From the NCBI GenBank assembly GCA_004009845.1, contig RMBW01000156.1, forward strand, positions 1 through 49,727: a stretch of 49,727 nucleotides of DNA, in the 5' to 3' direction. The notes below the pieces were generated by a model. The model made no database searches. It was not told where the DNA came from and saw only the letters and a list, made by a program, of their open reading frames with translations. A program made the position numbers and the translations under genes. Positions 1 to 9,443 of the stretch are shown piece by piece; the first letter of the stretch is position 1; the number at the start of each line of letters is the position of its first letter. The DNA comes from Davidsoniella eucalypti. Lineage: Eukaryota; Ascomycota; Sordariomycetes; Microascales; Ceratocystidaceae.

Positions 1-1992
1 ATCCTTTTGCTGAGCTATTGTATGGTGATGTACTTTCCAAGCCTTATAACCTCGACACGTACAGACTACGTATGGACACAGGAATCCAGTAGTATGTATC
101 TCTGAACATCGATGGTAGAGGGCATTTTTTGGTGCTCCCACATCGATAGCTGGCTCAACGTTAGTTTAGAACTCTGTCTCCCACCTTTAGGCTCGAAAAC
201 AGCTCGGACAATTCAAACGTCCAAGCCCCTCTCCCCGTGCGTAAAAAAAAAAACAAAAAAGCCAAGACCAAATAAAGTCATCTCAAACACCGTCGCAGAA
301 AACGAAAGAACCCTGCGCTACAGGGGGGAGGGGAACACCAGTTGCTGGCTGGCCGTTTAACGGGCTCAATGGGGGTGGGAAGTAGAACAGAAGAAGAGGG
401 AATTCGAAGAAGACACAAGATATGTACTGTGCAGTATACAGAGGGAACGAGACGTCTTATTGTTGTTGTTCTCGTTAGGTGAATCTTTAGCTGTTCTTCG
501 TCCTTGGCCGGAAAAGATCTCGGCAGAGAAGTTCAAGGCCATCTTATGGCAGTATGGAAGCGTCGGAAACATGCTACATTGAAAGCCAAGTCCAAAGAAC
601 TGTCTGTCCATGCATATAAGCTTAGAGTCTAACTGGTCAAGTATATACAGTACATCATGGTAGCAAGGAAGGAGGCCGTACTATGAACTCCGAATCCTGA
701 CACAGCAAAGACCTCCAAATCTAGAACCCAAGGAAAAAGAACCATCTTATGTAGCAGCATCCTTAAAGAAGAAGAATAAATAAAAGGGCTGCTGGAAGGA
801 CTCGAAGCTAGTCTAGATACTAGTATACCTGGCACATGTAGTTACAAGCTGGCCTAACTTCACGCCCTCTGGGGCCTGTCTGTGGGCGTCTCATGCTCCT
901 TCGCCAGGTTGCGCAAGCCTTGTGCAGAAGCCGTTTTTGCCGGGGGCTTGGATGCTTTGTATGCAACTGCAGTCGTATCTTTGGCATCTAGTCTCGACTT
1001 GTGGTGTGTGGTGTATGCGACCTCGAGCGAGAGCCCCAGATGCCGTCTCTTCCATAGCATGGCATTAGCATAGCTGGGATAGCTTAGCAACAGCAAAGCC
1101 GGTATACAGTGAAATAGCAGGTCTGTCCGTGCTGAGATGTGCCCTGTATCTGTGGTGTTTCTGTCCGATTTCATTTCCTGGTCGTCCGGCTCGCTCGCTT
1201 TCTTTAGGTTAATTTTATATTTTATTTTCTGTCTTGGATCACTGGATGGAATAGCCCATAGCCACTGTGCCCTGTTTCGTTTCTTCGTCACAGGCGAGGC
1301 TCTCTATTTCTATATTTCTCTATTTCTCTCCCAGCTCTTCCTCTTGCTGATACTCTTGTGCCGCTCCCCAAATAAGACGCCCTGCTACAGTTCATTTTCT
1401 CTTCTGCCTCCTTTATTTTCCCTTCGTCTTCTTTCTTCTTCTGACTTATCTATATCTTTGCCATCCTTTTCTCTTACTGCCAAACCCTTCTTTGTTTAAA
1501 CCTTCACGACTTCCGCTTCCTACTATCTACGCCAGCCGTATTGTAGTTTGATTTATATTATACGCTCATCACAGCCCATCTTTTCTTTCTTATATTCCGA
1601 GTATAGCTGCACTTGGTAGTAAATACATATTTATACATATATATTGACACATATATATAGATAAATATATAAATATATAAATACGCTCTGCCTGGTTTGC
1701 GTAAGCTGCCAAGCTGCCGTTGCCAAGACTTCCGTCCAATTTATTATCCATTAAAAACGAAGCGCTTTCACGGTCCGGCTCCAGATATTCGGTATCTTGT
1801 TCTTATTTCTTCTTTTTTTATCTCCTCTTTGACAGGCGCCAAGTCTCTAGACGCTTCTAGCCACTTCCTGTATATCCTGTTATTACAGCCGCCGTACAAT
1901 CATTGCCCCGTACTTCTGCTCTTTTGACAGCTTCATCTCGTCCTGGCTTCTCGAATCATCGACTTGTACTCGCTTTTTTTCTTGGCAAAACA
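1..1992. other. Intergenic DNA and probable 5' leader of the bHLH gene
   Basis: No gene is supported here. Open frames are short, overlap on both strands and show no recognisable domain. From about 1300 to 1530 the top strand is strongly pyrimidine-rich, and 1620-1685 is almost pure A/T. Both fit promoter or untranslated leader of the downstream bHLH gene, whose ATG is at 1993. The left edge may hold the 3' flank of a gene outside the window. Confidence 0.5.
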
Positions 1993-2688
1993 ATGGTGCG
2001 TCCATTCTGCATTCTTGGGTAGCACTGCTGTGTCTCTGACGATCACTTGCTTTGCCTGCTGATTGATTATAACTTTCCTTGCCTTCCTTGTCCCTTCTTG
2101 TCCCCTCTGCCAAGATACATGACTGCTTTTGTCTAACGCTTGCCTTTTTCTTTCTTTTAGAATTCCGAACACTCACCACATGGCCCAGAGACCAGCCATG
2201 CGTTCGATAGCTTTATCGGCAGCTACAACAGTATCGAGGATACCGCCTACTTCGGCAACCTCTCTGTCCACAATGGCAGCTCATACGGCGGCATCAACCC
2301 CGGCCAGTCGACCTACAACATGCCAAACCCAGTGCCTACCAGTAGAGTATTCCTGGGCCTGCCAGATTCATCGCCATCGAGCTTGGGCCCGGCATCCTCA
2401 CTGAACCCCTTGGATACCATGGGTAGAGCTGTCGGTCCTACCCGTAGCATCGACAACAGTAGTTCGGCTGGTGGCCTTTGGGACACACGCAGTAGTAGTG
2501 CCGGAGTCTACGGCAGCACTGCCCCTCCTTCTGGATTCCGTATGTCTCCTTCATCCGACCACGATAGCAGCAACGACCAGTCACCGCTGTCCGCGCACTA
2601 TGGCCTGTATGGCGCCTCTGGCTCACACCGATCTTCTCATGCAGACTCCAGTGCAACTGCCGTAGCCGCCAACGCTGCGATGCTCCAA

Positions 2689-2721
<33 letters not shown>

Positions 2722-3261
2722 AATTCGGGCCCAGACCCGCGACTACACCAGAAGCGCGCCCACAGCGCCACGGCCGGCAGCTCCTCAGCCGACGAAAAGA
2801 AGCGCAACAGTGCTGCGCAGCTCCGTACCGCGTCTCGCGCACCCAAGAAGCAGAAGACTCCGACTCGCAATAACAGCGAGAGCTTCGAGGAATCAAGAGC
2901 CCGGGAAGCCCACAACCAGGTCGAACAACAGTACAGACATCGCCTCAACTCACACTTTGAGCGCCTACTCTCGACCATTCCCATGACGGAATATCACGGT
3001 GAAGACGGTGTGTTAGCTGACGAAGAGGGCGCCTCACCCGGGCGCAGAGCAGTTGCGCGTGCCGGCATCGACAAGCGCATTAGCAAGGCTGAAGTCCTGG
3101 AGATGGGCCGCAAGTGGATTGAGAAGCTGACGCAAAAGAACGAAGAACTCAAGAGAGAAGTCCACCAATTACGGGCAGAGAACAAGGAGCTCCGAGGAGG
3201 CCGGTCGGCGGCTCCGGCAATGGAATGGGCTGGGCTCAAGCAGCGGGACTGGGAGCCGTAG
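1993..3261 (+). CDS. bHLH transcription factor with polyglutamine tract
   Basis: Predicted nuclear DNA-binding regulator of 367 aa. The model is ATG at 1993-1995, an intron at 1996-2160 (GTGCGT donor, CTAAC branch point near 2133, TTTTAG acceptor), then one long exon from 2161. The intron follows the start codon directly; the first exon-2 residues read NSEHSPHGPE. Residues about 1-240 are Ser/Gly/Pro/Gln-rich and include a run of 12 Gln near 177-188. The basic region and helix 1 start near residue 243 (FEESRAREAHNQVEQQYRHR) and carry the HN..E..R pattern expected for E-box binding. Helix 2 starts near 307 (RISKAEVLEMGRKWIEKL) and runs into a Leu/Glu-rich coiled coil to about 350. The loop of roughly 30 residues is long for the family. 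Target genes cannot be read from sequence. The fold is certain; the orthologue is not assigned. Confidence 0.9.
2686..2721 (+). repeat. CAG/CAA microsatellite coding polyGln
   Basis: Twelve consecutive glutamine codons, mostly CAG with interspersed CAA, lie inside the bHLH gene in its low-complexity activation-type region. The run is in frame, so length changes would alter only the number of Gln residues. Confidence 0.95.
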
Positions 3262-4356
3262 CCGTAGCCGGATCTTCGGTGAACTCTTAAGCCTATGATA
3301 TGTTTAAAACACCATCGGCGTCTTTTCTTGGCCTTTGGGTACTCTACCATGACGAGTCCATATAAGCTTGTAAGCTTGCAGATTTGGTTGATTTCGGTGG
3401 GACTTGGCTCTGGCGGTTTTGTCATTTGTTGTTATTCTTCATGGGGCTTGCATCATGTTTTTGTCATGTTTTGTATTTTGTTTTGGTCGTGCTATTCAAG
3501 CGATTGGGGAGTTTGTTGAGGCCTTTGTTTTTTAGGGTAAATAGGATAAATGAGACTCACGGCTGTATAATATCACATTCTACTAAACACCAAGGAGCCC
3601 TTCGTTTGTTGAAGGTTGTGACTACATCGTGAATCACGTGATACATGAGCATAGCACTGTAATAAGGGATGTAACCCAGAAAAATGCTGATGCCGATATC
3701 ATAGTTAAATATTGTATGTATACCATAATGGTGGTTATTTGCCATAAACCACCTCGAACAGAGTCAAATAATATCTGCATGCACCATAATCGTCAATATA
3801 TGTAAGCCACAGATAACCTCTTCTATAGAAAAATCTACTATACCTCTTTCGACTCTTGGCTACAAGTAACAAAATCACATGACCGACCGGGGCAATCTTC
3901 CCCGCGCCCTCTATGATTGATGCGCTTGGAGACGGAAATACCTAATCTGTAATTGCCTCTAAGGAAATGCCTAGGGGAATATTATGTACAAGGGCTGCTG
4001 ATACGACGACTCAAAACTGGCAAATCGATTCTACAGGCGCGGTAAATCATCGTAAAGTAAAGTGGGCTTTGAGCACTAGAGTGGACTGTCAAGGATGCGA
4101 GGAAGGTGCAGGCGACTGGGACGGAAGCTAGTTATCAGCATTAGCAATTACGCTTTGTATGCGCTTGATTGTCAACTAGAGTAACAACGAAATACGGCCC
4201 GCCATGATAACTGAAGTGGAAAAAAGGCCGTGACATCAACGGCTATAAAGGGCGCACTTCCCTTCTTGTCTGGCTACTAGAGTCTCTTCTGTTTGTTTCT
4301 CTTGTTTTCTTTCTTTCTTTCTTCATACCAAAACATATCCGATCACAACCGCAAAA
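3262..4356. other. Intergenic: bHLH 3' flank and reductase promoter
   Basis: No coding gene is supported. The palindromic E-box TCACGTGA lies at 3634-3641. The proximal reductase promoter has a TATAAA at 4244-4249 followed by a C/T-rich stretch to about 4325, the usual layout of a strongly transcribed fungal gene. The rest is AT-rich without recognisable structure. Confidence 0.5.
4244..4249 (+). promoter_or_regulatory. TATA box of the aldo/keto reductase gene
   Basis: TATAAA lies 113 bp before the ATG at 4357 and is followed by a CT-rich tract (about 4258-4325) typical of the transcription start zone of highly expressed filamentous-fungal genes. This is inferred from position and sequence only. 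Confidence 0.55.
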
Positions 4357-5502
4357 ATGGTCAACTTTACTGAGTAGGTTTATCTGTCTACAGAAATTCT
4401 TGCCCTTTGGCCCCCCCACATTGGCCATGTTGATAGCTTAGCTTTGGTTCTTCCAAGCTCTGGCTTAAGCTATGCGTCACTGTAGTGGCATAGCTCCCCA
4501 CTCATCACCTACATAGTGCATAGTATGTTGCTGCTAACAGGTGTGTTTATTATGGTGCAGGAAGGTCTTCACTCTTAACACCGGCTCCAAGATGCCCGCT
4601 TTTGGCCTCGGCACTTGGCAGTCTCGCCCCAACGAGGTCCGCGATGCTGTCAAGTCCGCCCTGGTCGACGCTACCGCCACATTGACACCGCCCTGGCCTA
4701 TGGCAACGAGAAGGAGGTCGGTGAGGGCATTGCCCAGTCTGGCGTGCCCCGCGGCGATATCTGGCTGACCACCAAGTTGGACAACCCATGGCACAAGCGG
4801 GTTGCCGAGGGAATCGAGTCCTCGCTCAAGAGCCTTGGCACCGACTACGTCGACCTCTACCTCATGCACTGGCCCTGCAGCAGCGATCCCGATGACATGA
4901 GCCGTGTCTTCGATGACTGGGACTATGTCAACACCTGGCACGAGATGCAAAAGCTTGTTGGCACTGGCAAGGTGCGCAACATTGGTGTTTCCAACTTCGG
5001 CATCAAGCACCTGGAGCGTCTGCTTAGCGATCCTAAGACTACTGTAAGTTGAAGCTGCAAGTATCTAGCATTGCTACTGTTCGTTGTTATTGACTTGGTC
5101 GTTCTATTCTAGGTCGTCCCCGCTGTAAACCAGATCGAGCTGCACCCCGCCAACCCGTCACCAAAGCTTGTCGAGTACTGCCGCTCTAAGGGCATCCACC
5201 CTACTGCTTACTCATGCCTTGGCAGCACCAACTCTCCTCTTTACACCAACGAAGTTCTGAAGTCAATTGCCGAGGCCAAGGGCAAGACTGTCCAGCAGGT
5301 CATCCTGCAATGGGGTCTCCAGAAGGACTGGAGTGTTATCCCCAAGTCTGTGTCTCCTAGCCGCATCAAGACTAACCGTGAAGTCGACGGCTGGTCGCTC
5401 ACTGAGGAGGAGGTGAAGAAGATCGACGCTATCCCCGATCGTTTCAAGGTCTGTGGCGACAGCTGGATTCCCATCCGCGTGTTCTTTGGCGACGATGAGT
5501 AG
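4357..5502 (+). CDS. Aldo/keto reductase (GCY1/AKR3-like), apparently frameshifted
   Basis: Cytosolic NADPH-dependent aldehyde/ketone reductase of the glycerol-dehydrogenase type. Exons: 4357-4373 (MVNFT), 4561-5043 and 5113-5502. Intron 1 has a CTAAC branch point near 4533 and intron 2 a TTGAC. Recognisable motifs are MPAFGLGTWQ at the N-terminus, YRHIDTALAYGNE (catalytic Asp and Tyr), TKLDNPWH, DLYLMHWP, NIGVSNFG, NQIELHP and IPKSVSPSRI (cofactor loop), ending near VFFGDDE. The reading frame breaks at 4670-4674. Upstream ends ALVDA in one frame and YRHIDT continues in another; the family normally has A-G-Y-R-H here, so four bases (one GGCT unit) appear to be missing. Without that change translation ends early and the Asp-Tyr-Lys-His tetrad is lost. 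Everything after the break is intact. It may be a recent null allele or an assembly error. The gene converges on the HIT gene, 175 bp apart. Confidence 0.85.
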
Positions 5503-5677
5503 ATATTAGGTGTAGAACACTGTACATATACAATGATGGCAAATCCAAATCCAAAAGAAAATACCCAACATAGATGCTCGCTTCGCCCTGTACTGTGAAC
5601 CATTGCGTACCCGGTGACATCATAAATTTCAAAACCCCAATGATGCATGGATTACGATGTTATATACAAGTATTGCA

Positions 5678-6235
5678 TCATAATTTGGCCGCAGAGTCCA
5701 TTTCTTTTAGGGTCTCGGCCACACAGACTCGTATCTTCTCTGCCAGCTCTTCAGCTTCCTCGTCGTCAAGCTCTTCTCGTTGACCTCTACCAAACATTGT
5801 AAAGCTTTCACTCATCCGGCCACTAGCTCTGATTTCCGGCCTAGGAATGATGTGAAAATGGACATGTGGAACGACTTGAGCCGCAGCAGCTCCGTTATTC
5901 TGAACGACATTCCAATCGTGAACACCGGTAGCGCGCGATAGTGATTTGGAGAGCACGAGCAAGCCTTCTCCAAGCGCTTTAGCCTCAGCTAGCTTTGTAT
6001 CTGTGAGTTTTGTACGATGTGCTCGTGGAGATACGAGAAGATGGCCGTGAGAAAGGGGTTGGATATCGAGGAATGCGATGAGGTCGGGGGTGGAATACAC
6101 GACGAAGGCGTTGGGTGATAGTTTGGTGGGTGATATTTTGTCGGATTGGCGGGTAGGCGGATTACGACCATCGTAGGGAGCATAGGCTGCGATGATGGCG
6201 CAGAATGGACATGAAGACGAGGCGTCTGAAGTCAT
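5678..6235 (-). CDS. HIT-family nucleotide hydrolase/transferase
   Basis: Single-exon protein of 185 aa in the histidine-triad superfamily, whose members hydrolyse nucleotide phosphoramidates or dinucleoside polyphosphates. The triad is His124-Val-His126-Phe-His128 followed by IIPR. Other family signatures are SCPFCAII at residues 8-15 (the Cys pair resembles the zinc-binding start of HINT-type proteins), AFLDIQPLSHGHLLVSPRAH at about 54-73, and WNVVQNNGAAAAQ just before the triad. The C-terminal 40 residues are acidic and probably helical. A phosphoramidase (HNT1-like) role fits better than a FHIT-type role, but the subtype is not proved. The start at 6235 is chosen because the Cys motif follows it closely. 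The promoter is shared with RPB12, with 526 bp between the start codons. Confidence 0.9.
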   Translation of the reverse strand: MTSDASSSCPFCAIIAAYAPYDGRNPPTRQSDKISPTKLSPNAFVVYSTPDLIAFLDIQPLSHGHLLVSPRAHRTKLTDTKLAEAKALGEGLLVLSKSLSRATGVHDWNVVQNNGAAAAQVVPHVHFHIIPRPEIRASGRMSESFTMFGRGQREELDDEEAEELAEKIRVCVAETLKEMDSAAKL

Positions 6236-6761
6236 TGGGAAATTAGGACGGAAGAGTTTGCAATTGGAAGTGTCGGGGATATGAATAATCAGAATGTGAT
6301 GTTAGATGAGTCGGTGGCAATCTAGATGCATGGCAAAAGAAAACAATAAAAGTGATGTAAGTTTGGCTATAATCAAAGTGTTAGTGGTATTAGAACGCGA
6401 CGAGCCCATGTACTGTACTAAGCGGGAACACACACTGTCTAAATAAACTGTTTAGTTATTGGCATGTGCTGTCAGTCTCTCACCGCCTTCCATACCAAGA
6501 GCACATACTTTCTGCCATAATAATGTGGGTACATGTTCGATCTCAAAGTCCTATAACGCCTTGTCGCAAAAAAGTTCTTCGACTAACGATCTAGATCAAG
6601 ATTATAAATCATTGACGCTCATCCCATCCCAATATCTTCATCTCCGAATATTCCACGATTCATCCCAAGATAGCCGGCGAATTCGTCTTTCGTACAACGA
6701 ATAAAAACCAGCCCGACTCGTTTAACCTTTATCTAAACCCATCATCCATTATCTCGCAGTC
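6236..6761. promoter_or_regulatory. Divergent intergenic region, HIT gene / RPB12
   Basis: These 526 bp separate two divergently transcribed genes and must carry both promoters. No TATA box stands close to either start, in line with housekeeping expression. One open frame (6459-6704) has no homology signal and is taken as chance. Confidence 0.5.
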
Positions 6762-7064
6762 ATGGCCTCCCGCGACTCGTACCAGATCCCTTCGAACGGC
6801 GCTCCTGCTGTCGGCAACGGATCCACGAAATTCGAAGGCCCTACCAAGCTCAACTACATTTGCGGCGATTGCGGCTTGAACAGCACTCAGCATCAGACCA
6901 TCCCTTTCCTACGCTGCAAGGAGTGCGGTTGCCGCATTCTGTACAAGCCACGCACTAAGCGGTAAGTCCTTCAAAGAAGCAAGAGATTGGGGGTTTTTAT
7001 CATATATTCCATGACACTAATAGACCTTTGATGATATAGCATGGTCCAGTTCGAGGCTCGGTGA
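6762..7064 (+). CDS. RPB12: RNA polymerase I/II/III shared subunit RPABC4
   Basis: Smallest common subunit of the three nuclear RNA polymerases; it sits on the RPB3/RPB11 side and binds one zinc ion. Two exons, 6762-6961 and 7040-7064, are joined across a 78-nt intron (GTAAGT donor, TATAG acceptor) that splits an Arg codon. The 74-aa product has CGDCG near residues 35-39 and CKECGCRILYKPRTKR near 52-67, giving the four zinc Cys, and ends in MVQFEAR, which is diagnostic for RPB12. The first 30 residues are a variable polar extension. The short last exon codes only seven complete residues plus stop, so automated annotation could easily lose it. It converges on GPN1, a factor needed for polymerase assembly and import. 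Confidence 0.95.
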
Positions 7065-7528
7065 AAGAAAATCAAAAAATCAAAAAGATATAATTCTGAG
7101 TTATAACCGGCGGTTCGTGATATGGAGCGGCGGATAGTAGATATAAAGAAGCACGGGTTTGGAGTTTTGGATATTTGTTTATCTTTTTTTTTTTTTCGCT
7201 GTAATTACTACTACTGTGTGCCCCTCATGTTTGGCACACATGCTTTTTTTTCTATACCTTGAATTTATGAGATATCATCAGCTATTTCTGGCATCACGTG
7301 TAATGAGATCTCTCTCTCTGCCTTGAATAACATGCTATCGGTTGCCTTTGCTGCCACAGTTTGACTAACTAATAGTTGATGCACATGAAGCAGCATATTC
7401 AAAGAAGTGATTAATGTAAAGGATGTAAATCTCAAATTAAGAATATGCAACAAAAACCCCTATGCCTAAGACGCCGTTTAATCCCCATGTATCGAATTCT
7501 ATCTTTTTTGGTTTGGTTTGCGTGTTGT
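7065..7528. other. Convergent 3' region, RPB12 / GPN1
   Basis: AT-rich spacer between two convergent genes. It carries a run of T at about 7183-7195 and an E-box core CACGTG near 7295. No gene is visible; it probably holds both 3' UTRs. Confidence 0.5.
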
Positions 7529-8918
7529 TTACATGTGCTTGGTGTACAAATACTTGGCAAAGCTACCTTCTGCGGCAATAGACTCCCTTTCAGCTTCCAT
7601 GGCCGCCTCGTATCTTGCTTGAAGTCCCTCCCGATCTTCCTCGTCGTCGTCCGCATATTCATCAGAGTCGATATCGTGGTCTTCGATCTCTTCCTCGGCA
7701 CGCTCCATGATATCTTTCGGAGCAGCAGAAGCAGTCTTTGTCGAACCCATGTACATGCCAGTCATCATCTTCTCTAGCTCGCGCTGACGCTCCTTTTCCT
7801 TTTCGGCATCTCTAATCTGGCGTTTGCGCTCCAATTCAGGTTGGTAGTCGCGCTCAAATTCTGCGGCTTTCTTCTCGACGGCAGCAAAGAAATCGTCCAT
7901 GCCAGTGCCGACACGAGAACTGACGCCGACGACACTCAGGTGAGCATAGAATTCTTCAAGCATGAGACTCATGCTGCTCAAGAGACTTCCCATGTATCCA
8001 GAGCCGCCACCACCATAGGCTTCGCCTGCCAGGACATCCCGTTGTTCATCCTCGCGCAGAGCAGCCTGGAAGGCATCATAGTCGGTCATCCATTCAGTGG
8101 CAAAGGAGGCATCTTTGACGTCTGTCTTGTTGAAGACAAGAATCATGGGAAGCTTGGTCTTGTAGAGAATAGAGCAGGCGTACAGCATGTTCGACATGAA
8201 TGTGCTGGTGGAAGCTGTGCGGGGCGTATCAATAATGTAAGCAATGACAGTAGGGAAAGACGAAGCTAGGGATTCCAGAATGATTGAACCAGAGGCTGAC
8301 CAAACAAACACCTCGATTTGACCAGCTGTAGATGGAAGTGTTAGTGATGGGTTCATGTATAAGAAATTGACACAGAGGATCTTGCTTACGAGTATCAATC
8401 AAGATGTGCTTCATGGGATTGGCTGCCGAAGGTGCCTCGGGAGCTGCAGGAGCCTTGGTCTCTTCAGCGGTGCTTTCAGGCTTGTCCTCGCTGGGCGTAT
8501 CTTTCTTATCTTCGCTTGTAGGTGTAGAAACACCGGCACGCTTTTCAAGAAGGTGTATAACCTGGTCGATCTTGGTAGCAAACAAGTTGAGAGACGTGAT
8601 GATGCCACCGTTGGGACCGAGATTGTACTGTTTCATAACCTCTTCATAGTTGACCGAGTCCCGAATGTCGATGTTGCTTTCGAACGGGACATTTAGGACG
8701 GCCGGATCTAGATTGATGACGTATGGTGGCTCATCTTTACTGTGAAGGTGTGAGTTGATACGGCGCATGAATGTCGTCTTGCCCGAGCCTGGGATATGTT
8801 AGCAGCTGGATTTGATATGTCATGAGAGAGATGAAAAGATTAGCTCACCAGCCATGCCAATACACACGACGGCAACAGGCCGCTTTGACTTGGTGGTGGG
8901 CGCCGTAGTATCAGCCAT
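7529..8918 (-). CDS. GPN1: GPN-loop GTPase 1 (RNA polymerase II assembly/import)
   Basis: Cytoplasmic/nuclear shuttling GTPase (yeast Npa3, human GPN1/XAB1) needed to assemble RNA polymerase II and bring it into the nucleus. Exons on the minus strand are 8918-8849, 8788-8390 and 8325-7529; both introns (60 and 64 nt) have a CTAAC branch point. The product is 421 aa. The P-loop GMAGSGKT is at residues 21-28, split by intron 1. The signature Gly-Pro-Asn is at 81-83 in NLGPNGGI. DTPGQ (switch II) is created by splicing of exons 2 and 3, and NKTD gives guanine specificity. A low-complexity Ser/Glu/Ala insert lies just before DTPGQ. The C-terminus is charged coiled coil and acidic, as usual in GPN1. 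It diverges from CWF19. Confidence 0.95.
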
Positions 8919-9443
8919 GATCTAGTATATGTGATTGAGCCGTTACTCCGTAATTGCGAGTAATGGTTTATAGAAGGTTCATAGAAGGTTGAGTAGATCA
9001 AGATCTTTGCTTTGAAATCAGGCCCCGCGCGGGGAGTTTGTTAGTAGTTCTAGTTCTAGTTATAGGGCGGGAACCATGGGCTATAGAAGTACCTAGTACA
9101 AGTATTAGTCAGCTAGCTACTACGTGCAATAAGGTACCTGCTACATTTGATAATATTGGTTAACCACCTATAACGGAAGCTTCTAGCGCTAGAAAAAAAA
9201 GCAAGCTTTTGTTCAGCCTTGTTCAAGCACCAAAAACAGCTCTAGCGACATAATTTTCACTGGTTAGTCTAGGAACAGTATTTCGTCGCTAATATCTCTG
9301 CATACCCGAAGAGAGCAACTACTGAATCACAAATTGGAGTACCAATTGCCTTTTTCCGCGATTCCTTAGCCTATTCACCACATTCTCTGTCCTATCTTAT
9401 TTCGTATTAATTATAATTACTTCATCTTGGTCAAGCGCATAAC
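8919..9443. promoter_or_regulatory. Divergent promoter, GPN1 / CWF19
   Basis: These 525 bp between the start codons of two divergent housekeeping genes must serve both. There is no clear TATA box. A perfect 14-nt palindrome at 9181-9194 lies at the midpoint. Short CTAG-rich runs occur near 9050 and 9110. No coding sequence is seen. Confidence 0.55.
9181..9194. promoter_or_regulatory. Perfect 14-nt palindrome TTCTAGCGCTAGAA
   Basis: TTCTAGCGCTAGAA is its own reverse complement. It lies about 265 bp from the GPN1 ATG and about 255 bp from the CWF19 ATG. Its position suggests a dimeric factor site serving both genes; the factor is unknown. Confidence 0.4.

Noticed and set aside
4534..5010. Minus-strand open frame of 158 aa opposite the aldo/keto reductase
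   Set aside because: Exact antisense shadow of conserved AKR coding sequence; no independent domain.
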